From NCBI RefSeq assembly GCF_002902235.1, contig NZ_PPRL01000012.1:1-64000 (forward strand): a stretch of DNA of 64,000 bases, read 5' to 3'. The notes beneath the pieces were generated by a model. That model saw nothing but the letters and a program-made list of their open reading frames with translations, did not search any database and was not told where the DNA came from. The DNA is from Staphylococcus ureilyticus (GTDB taxonomy: Bacteria > Bacillota > Bacilli > Staphylococcales > Staphylococcaceae). Positions 55,702 through 63,867 of the stretch are shown in pieces. How positions within the stretch are numbered: position 1 is the stretch's first letter; each line of letters opens with the position of its first letter. A program made the position numbers and the translations under genes.

Positions 55702-55874
55702 TGTGGCCAACATTTGAAAGTATTAAATATTTTTATGACATTAACTGCTACACTAACGATGCTATTAAAACCTATGTTGAATTGGGGTGTTTAACTAAAG
55801 AAGATTACACAAGAATTACTAAGGAAGAATATCAAGATGATAAAGAAGATGGAATACCAGAAGGTCACTATTAA
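55701..55874 (+). CDS. XkdX family protein
   Basis: A 57-aa protein (MWPTFESIKYFYDINCYTND, then YVELGCLTKEDYTRITKEEY) of the XkdX family, which always follows tail-fibre genes. The start overlaps the previous stop. A weak terminator-like hairpin follows. Confidence 0.82.
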   Translation: MWPTFESIKYFYDINCYTNDAIKTYVELGCLTKEDYTRITKEEYQDDKEDGIPEGHY

Positions 55875-55911
55875 TTTAGTGGTTTTTATTTTATAAAAAG
55901 TAGGTGAACGC

Positions 55912-56334
55912 ATGAATGAAAACTTTACAATACACGATAAACTAGCCACATTATCTTTATTTGGATTAGGTGTGTTTGTAGATATACGAGGTGTCTATTG
56001 GCTCATAAGTCAAGAAAAGGTTATTAACGAAAGCGATTTCTACCGAGCGCTAAACGACGTTATGCCTATTTGGATTTGGGGTTTGTTACTGCTTGTGTTC
56101 GGCACTTGTCTAATTCTATCAAGTCTATTGTTTGGTAAAAGGTCTATAAATAATTGTTCGAGCCATTTTATGTTAATAGGTGGGTTAGGAAGTGCCATCA
56201 TACACTTCTTAATGTCATCGGCCGCTGTGTATAATGCGCTTAATTGGCTAACGCCAGCACAGTTAATCGCTATAACAGCTTGGCTCGGATTTGTCGGATT
56301 TTTAGGTGGGTTAGGTATTTATGGACGAAAATAA
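55912..56334 (+). CDS. Four-helix membrane protein near the lysis cassette
   Basis: A 140-aa protein with four predicted membrane segments (about 15-32, 52-70, 83-103 and 118-137). Staphylococcal phages commonly carry this family between the tail genes and holin. Its role is unknown; a holin accessory or exclusion function is possible. It overlaps the next gene by 14 nt. Confidence 0.72.
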   Translation: MNENFTIHDKLATLSLFGLGVFVDIRGVYWLISQEKVINESDFYRALNDVMPIWIWGLLLLVFGTCLILSSLLFGKRSINNCSSHFMLIGGLGSAIIHFLMSSAAVYNALNWLTPAQLIAITAWLGFVGFLGGLGIYGRK

Positions 56335-56719
56335 ATATGTATTAAGACACGAGTGGGAAAGATCAAGAGGCAAATTAAACGAACGCATAAACGAAGTGGA
56401 CAAGAAACACACAGACAATTTTAATAGTTTGTTGAATAAAGTAGATAGACAGACATTACTGCAAGAGAAGTCGTTCGAATCACAAGCTAGGTCAGAGAAA
56501 CATTTAGAAAAAATGAGTGAATCATTATCGACGGTAGGAACTAGAGTTACTGATTTAGAATATGAAACAAAAAGTCATGAGAAAGAAATTAAGAGTTTGC
56601 AAGGAACTATAGAAGCAGAAGCAAAAGGGAACAGAGAAGTAATTGGCTACTGGTTGGGATTTGCAGGGGTTGTATTAGTCCCTCTTATATCCTTAGTAGC
56701 CAACATCTTCTTTAAATAA
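56321..56719 (+). CDS. DUF2951/XhlA-like protein
   Basis: A 132-aa protein: a long soluble coiled coil (about 10-95) and one C-terminal membrane helix (YWLGFAGVVLVPLISLVANIFF). The layout matches haemolysin XhlA-like DUF2951 proteins that assist holins. Confidence 0.82.
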   Translation: MDENKYVLRHEWERSRGKLNERINEVDKKHTDNFNSLLNKVDRQTLLQEKSFESQARSEKHLEKMSESLSTVGTRVTDLEYETKSHEKEIKSLQGTIEAEAKGNREVIGYWLGFAGVVLVPLISLVANIFFK

Positions 56720-56745
56720 GTCGGCGCATTGCGTCGGCTTTTATT
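56718..56745 (+). terminator. Terminator before the holin gene
   Basis: AAGTCGGCGC pairs with GCGTCGGCTT (two wobbles, ATT loop), followed by TTATTAT. Confidence 0.75.
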
Positions 56746-56763
56746 ATATATGGAGGTTTTTAG

Positions 56764-57246
56764 ATGAAGAATATTAACTGGAAAATACGTTTCAAAAAGA
56801 AATCATTTTGGGTGGCTATCGTTTCGGCGATAGTCCTTTTTGTTAACAATATAACGCAAGCATTAGGATTAAACTATACAGAACAACTGGAACAATTTAG
56901 CGATGGTATTAATGGATTATTAGCTGTATTAGTCACATTCGGAGTAATAAACGATCCTACTACTAAAGGGATGAAAGACAGTGGTATTGCACAAACTTAT
57001 TCAAAACCACGTGATGAAAATATTGATCCAGTTGAGTATCAGGAAAAAGGCTATGAACCAGAACAATGGAATGATGATTTTGCGGAAGAAGTTGAGATTG
57101 AAGAAGGTTTAAGAGATGTCGAAGATGATGAAGTTATAGTGGATAACTTTGATTCTGATATTAATAACTCTGGTGTAATGCTAGATACAAACCAACAAGT
57201 AGAGGGGGTAGTTGAAAATGGCGAAAACACAAACACAGATAAATAA
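56764..57246 (+). CDS. Phi LC3-type holin
   Basis: A 160-aa protein. One or two N-terminal membrane segments (KKSFWVAIVSAIVLFVNNITQALG, LLAVLVTFGVI) are followed by the family signature NDPTTKGMKDSGIAQTYSKPR and a long acidic tail. The tail is longer than in typical LC3 holins (about 85-100 aa). It forms holes that release the endolysin. It overlaps the endolysin gene. Confidence 0.9.
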   Translation: MKNINWKIRFKKKSFWVAIVSAIVLFVNNITQALGLNYTEQLEQFSDGINGLLAVLVTFGVINDPTTKGMKDSGIAQTYSKPRDENIDPVEYQEKGYEPEQWNDDFAEEVEIEEGLRDVEDDEVIVDNFDSDINNSGVMLDTNQQVEGVVENGENTNTDK

Positions 57247-58636
57247 AATTGTGAATAGTTATCTAGGGAAATATGTCGATTTCGATGGTTACTATGCTTT
57301 TCAGTGCATGGATCTAGCAGTATCTTATGTGTATAAATTAACGGACGGTTCATTTAGAATGTATGGCAACGCTAAAGATGCGATAGACAATAAATTCCCT
57401 AATGGTTGGAAAGTGATAAGAAATCAAGCGTCCACAGTGCCTAAAAAAGGTTGGATTGCAGTTTATACTACTGGTGTTTATCAACGATACGGGCATATAG
57501 GTATTGTGTATAACGGCGGCAACACTTCACAATTTCAAATATTAGAACAAAACTTTGATGGGTTGGCTAACAGTCCCGCTAAATTAAGATGGGATAATTA
57601 CAGTGGTTTAACACATTTCATCGTACCACCAACAAAAACTTCAACATCGTCAAGTAATGGTTCTGCTAAAAACACTACAACTAAGGCAATCAAAAGTAAA
57701 CCTAAGACGAAAAAACGCAAAATTATGCTTGTAGCAGGTCATGGATATAATGATCCCGGTGCTGTTGGTAATTCTACAAATGAACGTGATTTTATTAGAA
57801 ACAACATTACCAAAAAAGTTAAAAGCTATCTTGAAAAAGAAGGGCATACAGTTGCTTTATATGGTGGTTCCAAACAATCACAAGACATGTACCAAGATAC
57901 CGCGTACGGAGATAATATAGGCAATAGAAAAGATTACGGTTTGTACTGGGTTAAGTCTCAAGGATATGAAATAGTAGTCGAATTCCATTTAGATGCTGCT
58001 GGTAGCTCTGCAAGTGGTGGACACACAATTATACCAAGTGGATTAAAAGCAGATAGCATTGATACTGGTATACAGAACGCTATAAAAAAACATGTAGGTA
58101 CTATTAGAGGTATTACAGGAAGAAATAATTTATTAAATTGTAATGTCGCTAAAAGAATTGGTATTAATTATAGATTAGTTGAACTAGGTTTCATCACTTC
58201 ATCAAAAGACATGAATACAATCAGAAAAAATGTTGATGCTTATTGTAAATCTATCGCAGAAGCTATTCATGGTGGTGCAATAAAAGGTGGTAACGGAAAA
58301 AACGCAGTCGCTAAAAAGAAAGTAACTAAAACAACTTCCACAAGTAATGAGAAGTGGAACAAAAACCAATACGGTATACTATGGCGTAAAGAAGTAGCTT
58401 CTTTCACATGTAATGTACCACAAGGGATAATCACACGAAGAATAGGACCTGGTAGACAATATCCTATTGCAGGTACTTTGAAGAAAGGCCAAACTATAAA
58501 CTATACAGAAATTCAAAAAAATGATGGTTACATTTGGATCAGTTGGATGACAAACTCTGGTTATACTGTTTACATGCCAGTAAGACAAGTAAAAGCTGAT
58601 GGTAGTTTAGGACCATTATGGGGAACAATTAAATAA
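57218..58636 (+). CDS. Endolysin: CHAP, amidase-3 and SH3b domains
   Basis: A 472-aa modular lysin. CHAP (about 1-140: Cys in FQCMDLAVSYVY, His in GHIGIVYNGG), N-acetylmuramoyl-L-alanine amidase type 3 (about 165-345: LVAGHGYNDPGAVGN, EFHLDAAGSSASGGH), then a bacterial SH3 cell-wall-binding domain (about 385-470). The usual type 2 amidase is replaced by type 3. The ATG at 57218 has GAGGGGG 9 nt upstream. Confidence 0.93.
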   Translation: MAKTQTQINKIVNSYLGKYVDFDGYYAFQCMDLAVSYVYKLTDGSFRMYGNAKDAIDNKFPNGWKVIRNQASTVPKKGWIAVYTTGVYQRYGHIGIVYNGGNTSQFQILEQNFDGLANSPAKLRWDNYSGLTHFIVPPTKTSTSSSNGSAKNTTTKAIKSKPKTKKRKIMLVAGHGYNDPGAVGNSTNERDFIRNNITKKVKSYLEKEGHTVALYGGSKQSQDMYQDTAYGDNIGNRKDYGLYWVKSQGYEIVVEFHLDAAGSSASGGHTIIPSGLKADSIDTGIQNAIKKHVGTIRGITGRNNLLNCNVAKRIGINYRLVELGFITSSKDMNTIRKNVDAYCKSIAEAIHGGAIKGGNGKNAVAKKKVTKTTSTSNEKWNKNQYGILWRKEVASFTCNVPQGIITRRIGPGRQYPIAGTLKKGQTINYTEIQKNDGYIWISWMTNSGYTVYMPVRQVKADGSLGPLWGTIK

Positions 58637-58642
58637 CTTTAT

Positions 58643-58665
58643 GGCGGGCTTTTGCCCGCCTTATT
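58643..58665 (+). terminator. Endolysin terminator
   Basis: Perfect 7-bp GC-rich stem (GGCGGGC / GCCCGCC) with a TTTT loop followed by TTATTA. It closes the late operon. Confidence 0.88.
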
Positions 58666-58677
58666 ACATAATAAATA

Positions 58678-58686
58678 TGGTATAAT
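58678..58686 (+). promoter_or_regulatory. Extended -10 promoter of the nuclease cargo gene
   Basis: TGGTATAAT lies 19 nt before the ATG at 58705, between the lysin terminator and the gene. It should allow expression in the lysogen. Confidence 0.6.
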
Positions 58687-58704
58687 TACATTAAGGTGAT
58701 TAAT

Positions 58705-59865
58705 ATGAAAATAATAAATGACAATTTCACATTTTACAAAGGTGAAAACTGGATAAATTTGAGCGAACTACCAAGAAAGAAAACAAAAAGCAACGAACAA
58801 ATTCTTTGGGATGAATCCATAGGTTACAATATAGAATATTTTTTTGAAGGAATCAGTGGTTACATAAAAATATTAGATTGTTATAGAAAAAATAAGAAAA
58901 GGTACTTACAAGTAGAAGTTGAAAACAAAAAACATGAAATATTATCTTCTAACTTCAAAAATTGTGAAATAAAGAAGATTGTGACTGATGGTTACAAACA
59001 TGATATAGGCTTCATTATAAATAATTGTGAAGTAATCGGGAAAAGACTTAATCCACGAAGTAAAGAAAGAGAGTATAAAATGTTATGTTTGAGTACAAAC
59101 TTGACATTTTATAGAAGAGAATCAAGAATAGATGGTGGTGCATCAAGCCCTTATATTAGTGGTAAATATGTTTACGAAGGAAATTGGTTATTTAACGAAA
59201 AAGATGTGTTACCGTTTTTGAAAGATGTTAATGATGCCAAAAAATACACAAAGCTTTCAAGAAGAGAAATAAACTGCGTTTGCCCTAATTGTAAAACAGA
59301 AAAATCAATACCTGTCAATAATTTAGTTCAGCAAGGTTTCTTTTGTCACGTGTGTTCTTCTAACATAACATACCCAGAAAAATTAATGATTGCGTTATTA
59401 AATGAAAACAATATAGTTTATGAATATCAAAAAATATTCCAAGATCTTAAACTAAGAAGATTTGATTTTTACTTACCAGAATATAATATTGTTATAGAAA
59501 CTCATGGTAAGCAGCATTATAACGAAAGTGATTCTTGGTATAAAAAAACAAAAAAATCGGACATTATAAAAATGGATTATTGTAAAAAGAAAAGCATAAG
59601 ATATGTAGAAGTTGATTGTAGGGTGTCTGATTACGATTTTATATTAAAAAATATTAATGAAACTGAATTAAAAAACATATTAACGTTTTATAACAAAGAA
59701 AAAATAATAAATATAATAAAAGAGTTAGAGCAATTAAAAGAAGTAGAAGAAATAATAAATCTCTATACAAATGGCAAAGGTCTCACTTATATCAGTAAAA
59801 AAGTTGGATTAACCACATGGAAAATAGAGGGGTTATTAAAACGTTTAGGGTATATTGCCAGCTAA
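58705..59865 (+). CDS. Vsr/I-Bth0305I-like nuclease with zinc ribbon and C-terminal HTH (cargo gene)
   Basis: A 386-aa protein with three parts: an N-terminal region (about 1-190) of unknown fold; a zinc ribbon (CVCPNCKTEKSIP, then GFFCHVCSS, about 195-225); and a Vsr-like PD-(D/E)xK nuclease (RRFDFYLPEYNIVIETHGKQHYN, about 255-280) followed by a helix-turn-helix (LTYISKKVGLTTWKIEGLLKRLG). Similar genes are free-standing homing endonucleases; exclusion of other phages is possible. AAGGTGAT precedes the ATG. The gene looks more AT-rich than its neighbours. Confidence 0.78.
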   Translation: MKIINDNFTFYKGENWINLSELPRKKTKSNEQILWDESIGYNIEYFFEGISGYIKILDCYRKNKKRYLQVEVENKKHEILSSNFKNCEIKKIVTDGYKHDIGFIINNCEVIGKRLNPRSKEREYKMLCLSTNLTFYRRESRIDGGASSPYISGKYVYEGNWLFNEKDVLPFLKDVNDAKKYTKLSRREINCVCPNCKTEKSIPVNNLVQQGFFCHVCSSNITYPEKLMIALLNENNIVYEYQKIFQDLKLRRFDFYLPEYNIVIETHGKQHYNESDSWYKKTKKSDIIKMDYCKKKSIRYVEVDCRVSDYDFILKNINETELKNILTFYNKEKIINIIKELEQLKEVEEIINLYTNGKGLTYISKKVGLTTWKIEGLLKRLGYIAS

Positions 59866-59930
59866 TCTATGTTATAATATAATTATATTTGAGTTATGAA
59901 ACACTAAAATTTCTTTTCACTACGTAATCT

Positions 59931-59966
59931 AGGGTAGGCACATAGTGGTGCTTGCCCTATTTTTTA
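59931..59966 (+). terminator. Terminator of small RNA 1
   Basis: AGGGTAGGCAC pairs with GTGCTTGCCCT (two wobbles) and is followed by ATTTTTT. The transcript from the 59873 TATAAT would be about 80 nt. Confidence 0.75.
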
Positions 59967-59967
59967 T

Positions 59968-60050
59968 GTTATAATTTATTTACATGTATAAGGCCTTTCT
60001 CAAATTTTTTTATATCCACCACCCACGCATGTCACTGGGTGGTTATTTTT
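59968..60050 (+). ncRNA. Small RNA 2 candidate
   Basis: TGTTATAAT (59967-59975) is followed by about 40 nt and a terminator stem ACCACCCA / TGGGTGGT (60018-60043) with ATTTTTT. A short, self-contained transcription unit. Confidence 0.5.
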
Positions 60051-60210
60051 TATGAAAGTTACAAATACTATAAAACAGTTGTTTTTAGTATGAACGATAT
60101 TAAAATGGGTGTAAGGATAGGAAAATGTTTGCACAATATAAAATTAATGTTACTATATACACATGGTGATAAACAAACCACACCTCGCTTTTTCGAATAT
60201 ATTACACACA

Positions 60211-60238
60211 AGCCGTCTCATAACGAGATGGCTTTTTA
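60211..60238 (+). terminator. Terminator at the prophage right end
   Basis: AGCCGTCTC pairs with GAGATGGCT (one wobble) around ATAAC, then TTTTTATAG. It could serve a transcript starting near 60050. Confidence 0.7.
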
Positions 60239-60280
60239 TAGTTATTAAAGATAAAATTGATTAGGTGGTCGCATTGGTTA

Positions 60281-60307
60281 CTGATACCATTTTTGATACC
60301 ATTTTAT
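60281..60307. repeat. Integrase arm-type repeat, right
   Basis: Nearly identical (one inserted T) and in the same orientation as 16367-16392, with two GATACCATTTT units, 95 bp inside attR. Confidence 0.65.
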
Positions 60308-60402
60308 CTGAAAACGTATTTTTTATAAAATTTACTACCCTCCAAAACATTGGTTTAAAGGCATTTTAAAAATATAAAAAATACAAAATGACCTAAATTT
60401 AG

Positions 60403-60415
60403 TTGAAATGGAAGG
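60403..60415. repeat. attR core
   Basis: TTGAAATGGAAGG, identical to 16295-16307. The sequence after it (to 60427) encodes G-S-I-G-stop in the frame of sufB, the displaced original end of the host gene. Confidence 0.85.
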
Positions 60416-60427
60416 TTCAATCGGCTA
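60403..60427 (+). pseudogene. sufB: Displaced native 3' end of sufB
   Basis: Encodes the final residues E-M-E-G-S-I-G and a TAA stop. It became detached from sufB when the phage integrated and is no longer translated. It would be restored on excision. Confidence 0.8.
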
Positions 60428-60473
60428 AAATTGGTAATCAAAAATTTGGTTGTACAGTAAATGATTAAATATT

Positions 60474-60546
60474 AAACACGAGTGATACTATTTTGATACC
60501 CGTATACTTTTGGGATTCAAATTTGTATCACCTCGTGTTTTTTTAT
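60474..60546 (+). terminator. Original suf operon terminator, now after the prophage
   Basis: AAACACGAGTGATAC (60474-60488) pairs with GTATCACCTCGTGTTT (60525-60540, one bulge), followed by TTTT. It lies 47 bp after the displaced sufB stop. The loop-side half also resembles the phage arm repeats (TGATACTATTTTGATACC). Confidence 0.75.
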
Positions 60547-60664
60547 TCGTATTGTTTTGAAAACGTAGTTCTAATAGTTAAAAATGCGTTTATGCATTGT
60601 AATATGAGGGAATTGATACATATCGTTTAAAATTTTATAGAATACAAAAAGGAGTTATGCTGAT

Positions 60665-61684
60665 ATGATTATTGCTATAATCATACTTTTATTTGCTTCA
60701 TTCTTCTTTTCTGGTAGTGAAACAGCTTTAACTGCTGCAAATAGGATGAAAATACAAACTGAAGCTGAAAATGGAGATAAAAAATCCGCTAAATTATCAA
60801 AACTACTTACAAAACCCAGTGAGTTTATTACTACAATTTTAATTGGAAATAATATTGCGAATATTATTTTACCTACATTGGTGACAGTCTTAGCAGTGGA
60901 TATTGGCGTGAACGTTGGTATAGCTACTGCAGTGACAACGGTTGCTATCATCATTATTTCTGAAGTAATTCCAAAATCTGTTGCTGCAACTTATCCAGAT
61001 CGTATGTCTAGATTGGTTTACACGCCAATCGCATTTTTTGTCATAATATTTAAACCAATTACGAAATTGTTAAACTGGTTAACGGATATGATTAATAATT
61101 TACTTTCCAAAGGACAAGAAGATCAACAACGGTTATCAAAAGAAGAAATTAGACAGATGGTTACAATTGCAGGTAGCGAAGGTGCATTTAATGAAATGGA
61201 ACGAAATCGAATCCAAGGTGTTATGGATTTTGAACAATTAAAAATAACCAATATTGATACAACACCGAGGATAAATGTAACCGCGTTTCCCGCTGATATA
61301 TCTTATGAAGATGCATATGATACCGTCGTGACGAACCCATATACACGTTATCCAGTATATGATGGTGATATCGATCATATTATTGGCATTTTCCATTCAA
61401 AATATTTGTTAGCATGGAGTAAAGAAAAGTCAAATGATATTTTACAATATACTTCAGAACCTTTATTTGTGAATGAACATAATAGAGCAGAATGGGTGCT
61501 CAGAAAAATGACTGTGTCGCGCAAACATTTAGCGATTGTATTAGATGAATTTGGTGGCACAGATGCCATTGTGTCTCATGAAGACTTGATTGAAGAGATG
61601 CTAGGTATGGAAATTGAAGATGAAATGGATGAACAAGAACGAGAAAAATTAGACGCACAAATGCAAGCTTATAATAAAAAATAA
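60665..61684 (+). CDS. CNNM/CBS-domain membrane protein, MpfB-like magnesium transporter
   Basis: A 339-aa protein. The N-terminal DUF21/CNNM domain (about 1-145) has three to four helices with FFSGSETALTAANR and the EVIPKSVAAT motif, then a pair of CBS domains (NVTAFPADISYEDAYDTVV, VLRKMTVSRKHLAIVLDEFGGTDAIV). Staphylococcal homologues beside suf have been named MpfB, with MpfA a magnesium exporter. It lacks the C-terminal CorC domain, as do short family members. GGAG precedes the ATG. Confidence 0.88.
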   Translation: MIIAIIILLFASFFFSGSETALTAANRMKIQTEAENGDKKSAKLSKLLTKPSEFITTILIGNNIANIILPTLVTVLAVDIGVNVGIATAVTTVAIIIISEVIPKSVAATYPDRMSRLVYTPIAFFVIIFKPITKLLNWLTDMINNLLSKGQEDQQRLSKEEIRQMVTIAGSEGAFNEMERNRIQGVMDFEQLKITNIDTTPRINVTAFPADISYEDAYDTVVTNPYTRYPVYDGDIDHIIGIFHSKYLLAWSKEKSNDILQYTSEPLFVNEHNRAEWVLRKMTVSRKHLAIVLDEFGGTDAIVSHEDLIEEMLGMEIEDEMDEQEREKLDAQMQAYNKK

Positions 61685-61749
61685 AAACTTTAGTAATAAA
61701 TTATCAGTGATATTTAGGTTATTGTATTTCAATAAAAGGAGTGTTTTGT

Positions 61750-62820
61750 ATGCACTTTTCATCAAAGATGACCAAAATGTTGAATATCAAGCTTCCAATC
61801 ATACAGGCAGGTATGGCAGGTAGTACGACACCGGAATTAGTAGCTTCTGTCAGTAATAGTGGAGGACTTGGTACGATTGGAGCAGGTTATTTTACTCCAG
61901 AAAAATTAGATTCTGAGATAACTTATGTGCAAGAATTAACTGACTTACCCTTTGCCGTTAATTTATTTGTTCCAAGTGAACAATTATATATTCCAGAAAA
62001 TGTAGAACACATGAATGCATGGTTAAAACCTTATAGAAAAGCTTTAAACTTAGAGGAACCTGTGATTGATATTAGTGAAGAACAGCAATTTAACGATGCC
62101 ATAGATATGGTGATTGAAAAAGGGGTTCCTGTAGTTTCATTTACTTTTGGGATCCCAAATCAAAATATTATCAAAAAATTGAAAGCGCGTCAGATTACTT
62201 TGATAGGCACAGCAACCTCTGTTGAAGAAGCGAAAGCCAATGAAAGCGCAGGAATGGATGCGATTATTGCTCAAGGTAGTGAAGCGGGTGGTCATAGAGG
62301 TTCTTTCACTGTGACTTCTGGTGAACACACGCCATTGGTTGGTACCATGTCATTGATACCACAAATCGTGGATAATATATCTATTCCAGTTATAGCAGCA
62401 GGAGGTATTATGGATGGACGTGGTGTGGTTGCAAGTATGGTGCTAGGTGCTGAGGCTGTACAAATGGGAACAGCATTTTTAACTTCAGAAGAAAGTGGAG
62501 CTTCAACATTATATAAAAATGCAATACAGCAAAGCAAAGAAACAGATACTGTTATCACAAAAGCCTTTACGGGAAAACCAGCTAGAGGTATCGATAATGA
62601 ATTTATACACAAGATGGAAAGTTATGCTGATGATATTCCAGATTATCCTATTCAAAATCAATTGACGAATAGTATTCGTAAAACTGCAGCTGATTTAGGT
62701 AAGGAACAATGGACGCATTTATGGAGCGGACAAAGTCCAAGGTTATCCCAACCGAATTCAGCTGCTCAATTGATAGCTGATATCGTACAAGAAACAGAAC
62801 GCATACTCAATGATGATTAA
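61750..62820 (+). CDS. Nitronate monooxygenase (2-nitropropane dioxygenase family)
   Basis: A 356-aa FMN TIM-barrel enzyme which oxidises alkyl nitronates such as propionate-3-nitronate. Seen: [47 protein letters not shown] with the catalytic His region, [30 protein letters not shown]. The ATG at 61750 follows GGAGTG; an in-frame GTG at 61741 overlaps that site. Confidence 0.93.
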   Translation: MHFSSKMTKMLNIKLPIIQAGMAGSTTPELVASVSNSGGLGTIGAGYFTPEKLDSEITYVQELTDLPFAVNLFVPSEQLYIPENVEHMNAWLKPYRKALNLEEPVIDISEEQQFNDAIDMVIEKGVPVVSFTFGIPNQNIIKKLKARQITLIGTATSVEEAKANESAGMDAIIAQGSEAGGHRGSFTVTSGEHTPLVGTMSLIPQIVDNISIPVIAAGGIMDGRGVVASMVLGAEAVQMGTAFLTSEESGASTLYKNAIQQSKETDTVITKAFTGKPARGIDNEFIHKMESYADDIPDYPIQNQLTNSIRKTAADLGKEQWTHLWSGQSPRLSQPNSAAQLIADIVQETERILNDD

Positions 62821-62837
62821 TCTTTAGATGTTTTAAT

Positions 62838-62875
62838 AAAAGTTGCTATTTAAAAAATGATAGCAACTTTTTTGA
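62838..62875 (+). terminator. Terminator of the nitronate monooxygenase gene
   Basis: AAAGTTGCTAT pairs with ATAGCAACTTT (11 bp, 11-nt loop) followed by TTTGATTTTT. Confidence 0.88.
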
Positions 62876-63006
62876 TTTTTGTATCTATTGAATCTTTTAA
62901 AATGACCGTTGATTTTCTTAACCTTAACCGTTGAAACAATTGAAGAATATAATTTAATCTAGTGAATCTTATAAATCATCTATGGTATCATGTAACTGGT
63001 GATACT

Positions 63007-63855
63007 ATGATAAATATTGGATTAACAGGTTGGGGAGACCATGATACTTTGTACGAAGATTTACAGCGTAAATCAGATAAACTAATTACATATGCAAGTC
63101 ACTTTCCCATCGTAGAATTAGATGCATCATATTATGCGATACAACCTGAAAGAAATATTAGAAAATGGATAAGAGAGACGCCTGAGAGATTCCAATTTAT
63201 AGTTAAAATTCATCAGGCATTAACACTTCATGCAGATTATCATGATTTTGCAGAATCAAGACAAATACTTTTTGATCAGTTTAAAGCGATGTTAGTGCCA
63301 TTAAAATCTGAAAAAAAGTTAGCGATGGTATTAGTACAGTTTCCACCTTGGTTTGACTGCACAGTTCAAAACATTAAATATATTCGATATGTACGAGAAC
63401 AGTTGAAGGATTTTCCTGTCTGTATAGAATTTAGACATCAATCCTGGTTTAATGATAAGTATAAAGAAGAAACGTTAGCTTTTTTAACTGAACATGACAT
63501 GATACATGCGGTATGTGATGAACCACAAGTAGGCCAAGGTTCTATACCATTAGTCAATCGTATTACAAACGAAACAGCATTTGTGCGTTATCATGGTAGA
63601 AACGAACATGGATGGACAAAAAAGGACATGACGGATGAAGCTTGGAGAGACGTTAGATATTTGTATGATTATAATAAGCAAGAACTTAATGATTTAGCGC
63701 AAAAAGTGAAATTATTAGAACAAAAAGCTAAAAATATTTATGTCGTGTTTAATAATAACTCCGGTGGTCATGCTGCACAAAATGCTAAAACATACCAAAC
63801 ATTATTAGGCATTGATTATGAAGGCTTAGCACCACAACAATTAAAATTATTTTAG
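63007..63855 (+). CDS. DUF72 family protein (YecE-like)
   Basis: A 282-aa TIM-barrel protein of the YecE/DUF72 family. Seen: INIGLTGWGDHDTLY at the start, FPIVELDASYYAIQPE, RFQFIVKIHQALTLH and YVVFNNNSGGHAAQNAKTYQ at the end. Its biochemical role is not established. The ATG at 63007 follows GGTGA and matches family length; the longer GTG start at 62962 is less likely. It is followed 12 bp later by a TauE gene. Confidence 0.9.
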   Translation: MINIGLTGWGDHDTLYEDLQRKSDKLITYASHFPIVELDASYYAIQPERNIRKWIRETPERFQFIVKIHQALTLHADYHDFAESRQILFDQFKAMLVPLKSEKKLAMVLVQFPPWFDCTVQNIKYIRYVREQLKDFPVCIEFRHQSWFNDKYKEETLAFLTEHDMIHAVCDEPQVGQGSIPLVNRITNETAFVRYHGRNEHGWTKKDMTDEAWRDVRYLYDYNKQELNDLAQKVKLLEQKAKNIYVVFNNNSGGHAAQNAKTYQTLLGIDYEGLAPQQLKLF

Positions 63856-63867
63856 GAGCGGTCAGAT

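Larger units (their letters stand above)
59866..60280 (+). other. Non-coding right end of the prophage with small transcript units
   Basis: Contains promoters at 59873-59878 and 59970-59975 (the latter extended -10) and three rho-independent terminators at 59931-59966, 60018-60050 and 60211-60238. Open frames here lack ribosome binding sites. It probably encodes two or three small RNAs. Confidence 0.55.
16295..60415. mobile_element. Siphovirus-type prophage integrated in sufB
   Basis: About 44.1 kb between direct copies of a 13-bp core. It has the standard staphylococcal siphophage order: integrase and immunity region, replication, small accessory genes, regulator, HNH/cos/terminase, head, tail, holin and endolysin. 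It lacks recognisable virulence cargo. The tape-measure gene has two nonsense codons, so the prophage is probably unable to form virions without suppression or complementation, although the rest appears intact. Confidence 0.95.

Noticed and set aside
59952..60248. A 98-codon plus-strand frame at the prophage right end
   Set aside because: It runs through a promoter and two terminator hairpins, uses a TTG without a ribosome binding site and has no protein-like pattern.
16367..60307. The 26-bp GATACC repeats as the true att core
   Set aside because: The sufB-derived 13-bp core explains the gene junctions exactly, including synonymous restoration of the SufB end; the 26-bp repeats lie inside both junctions.
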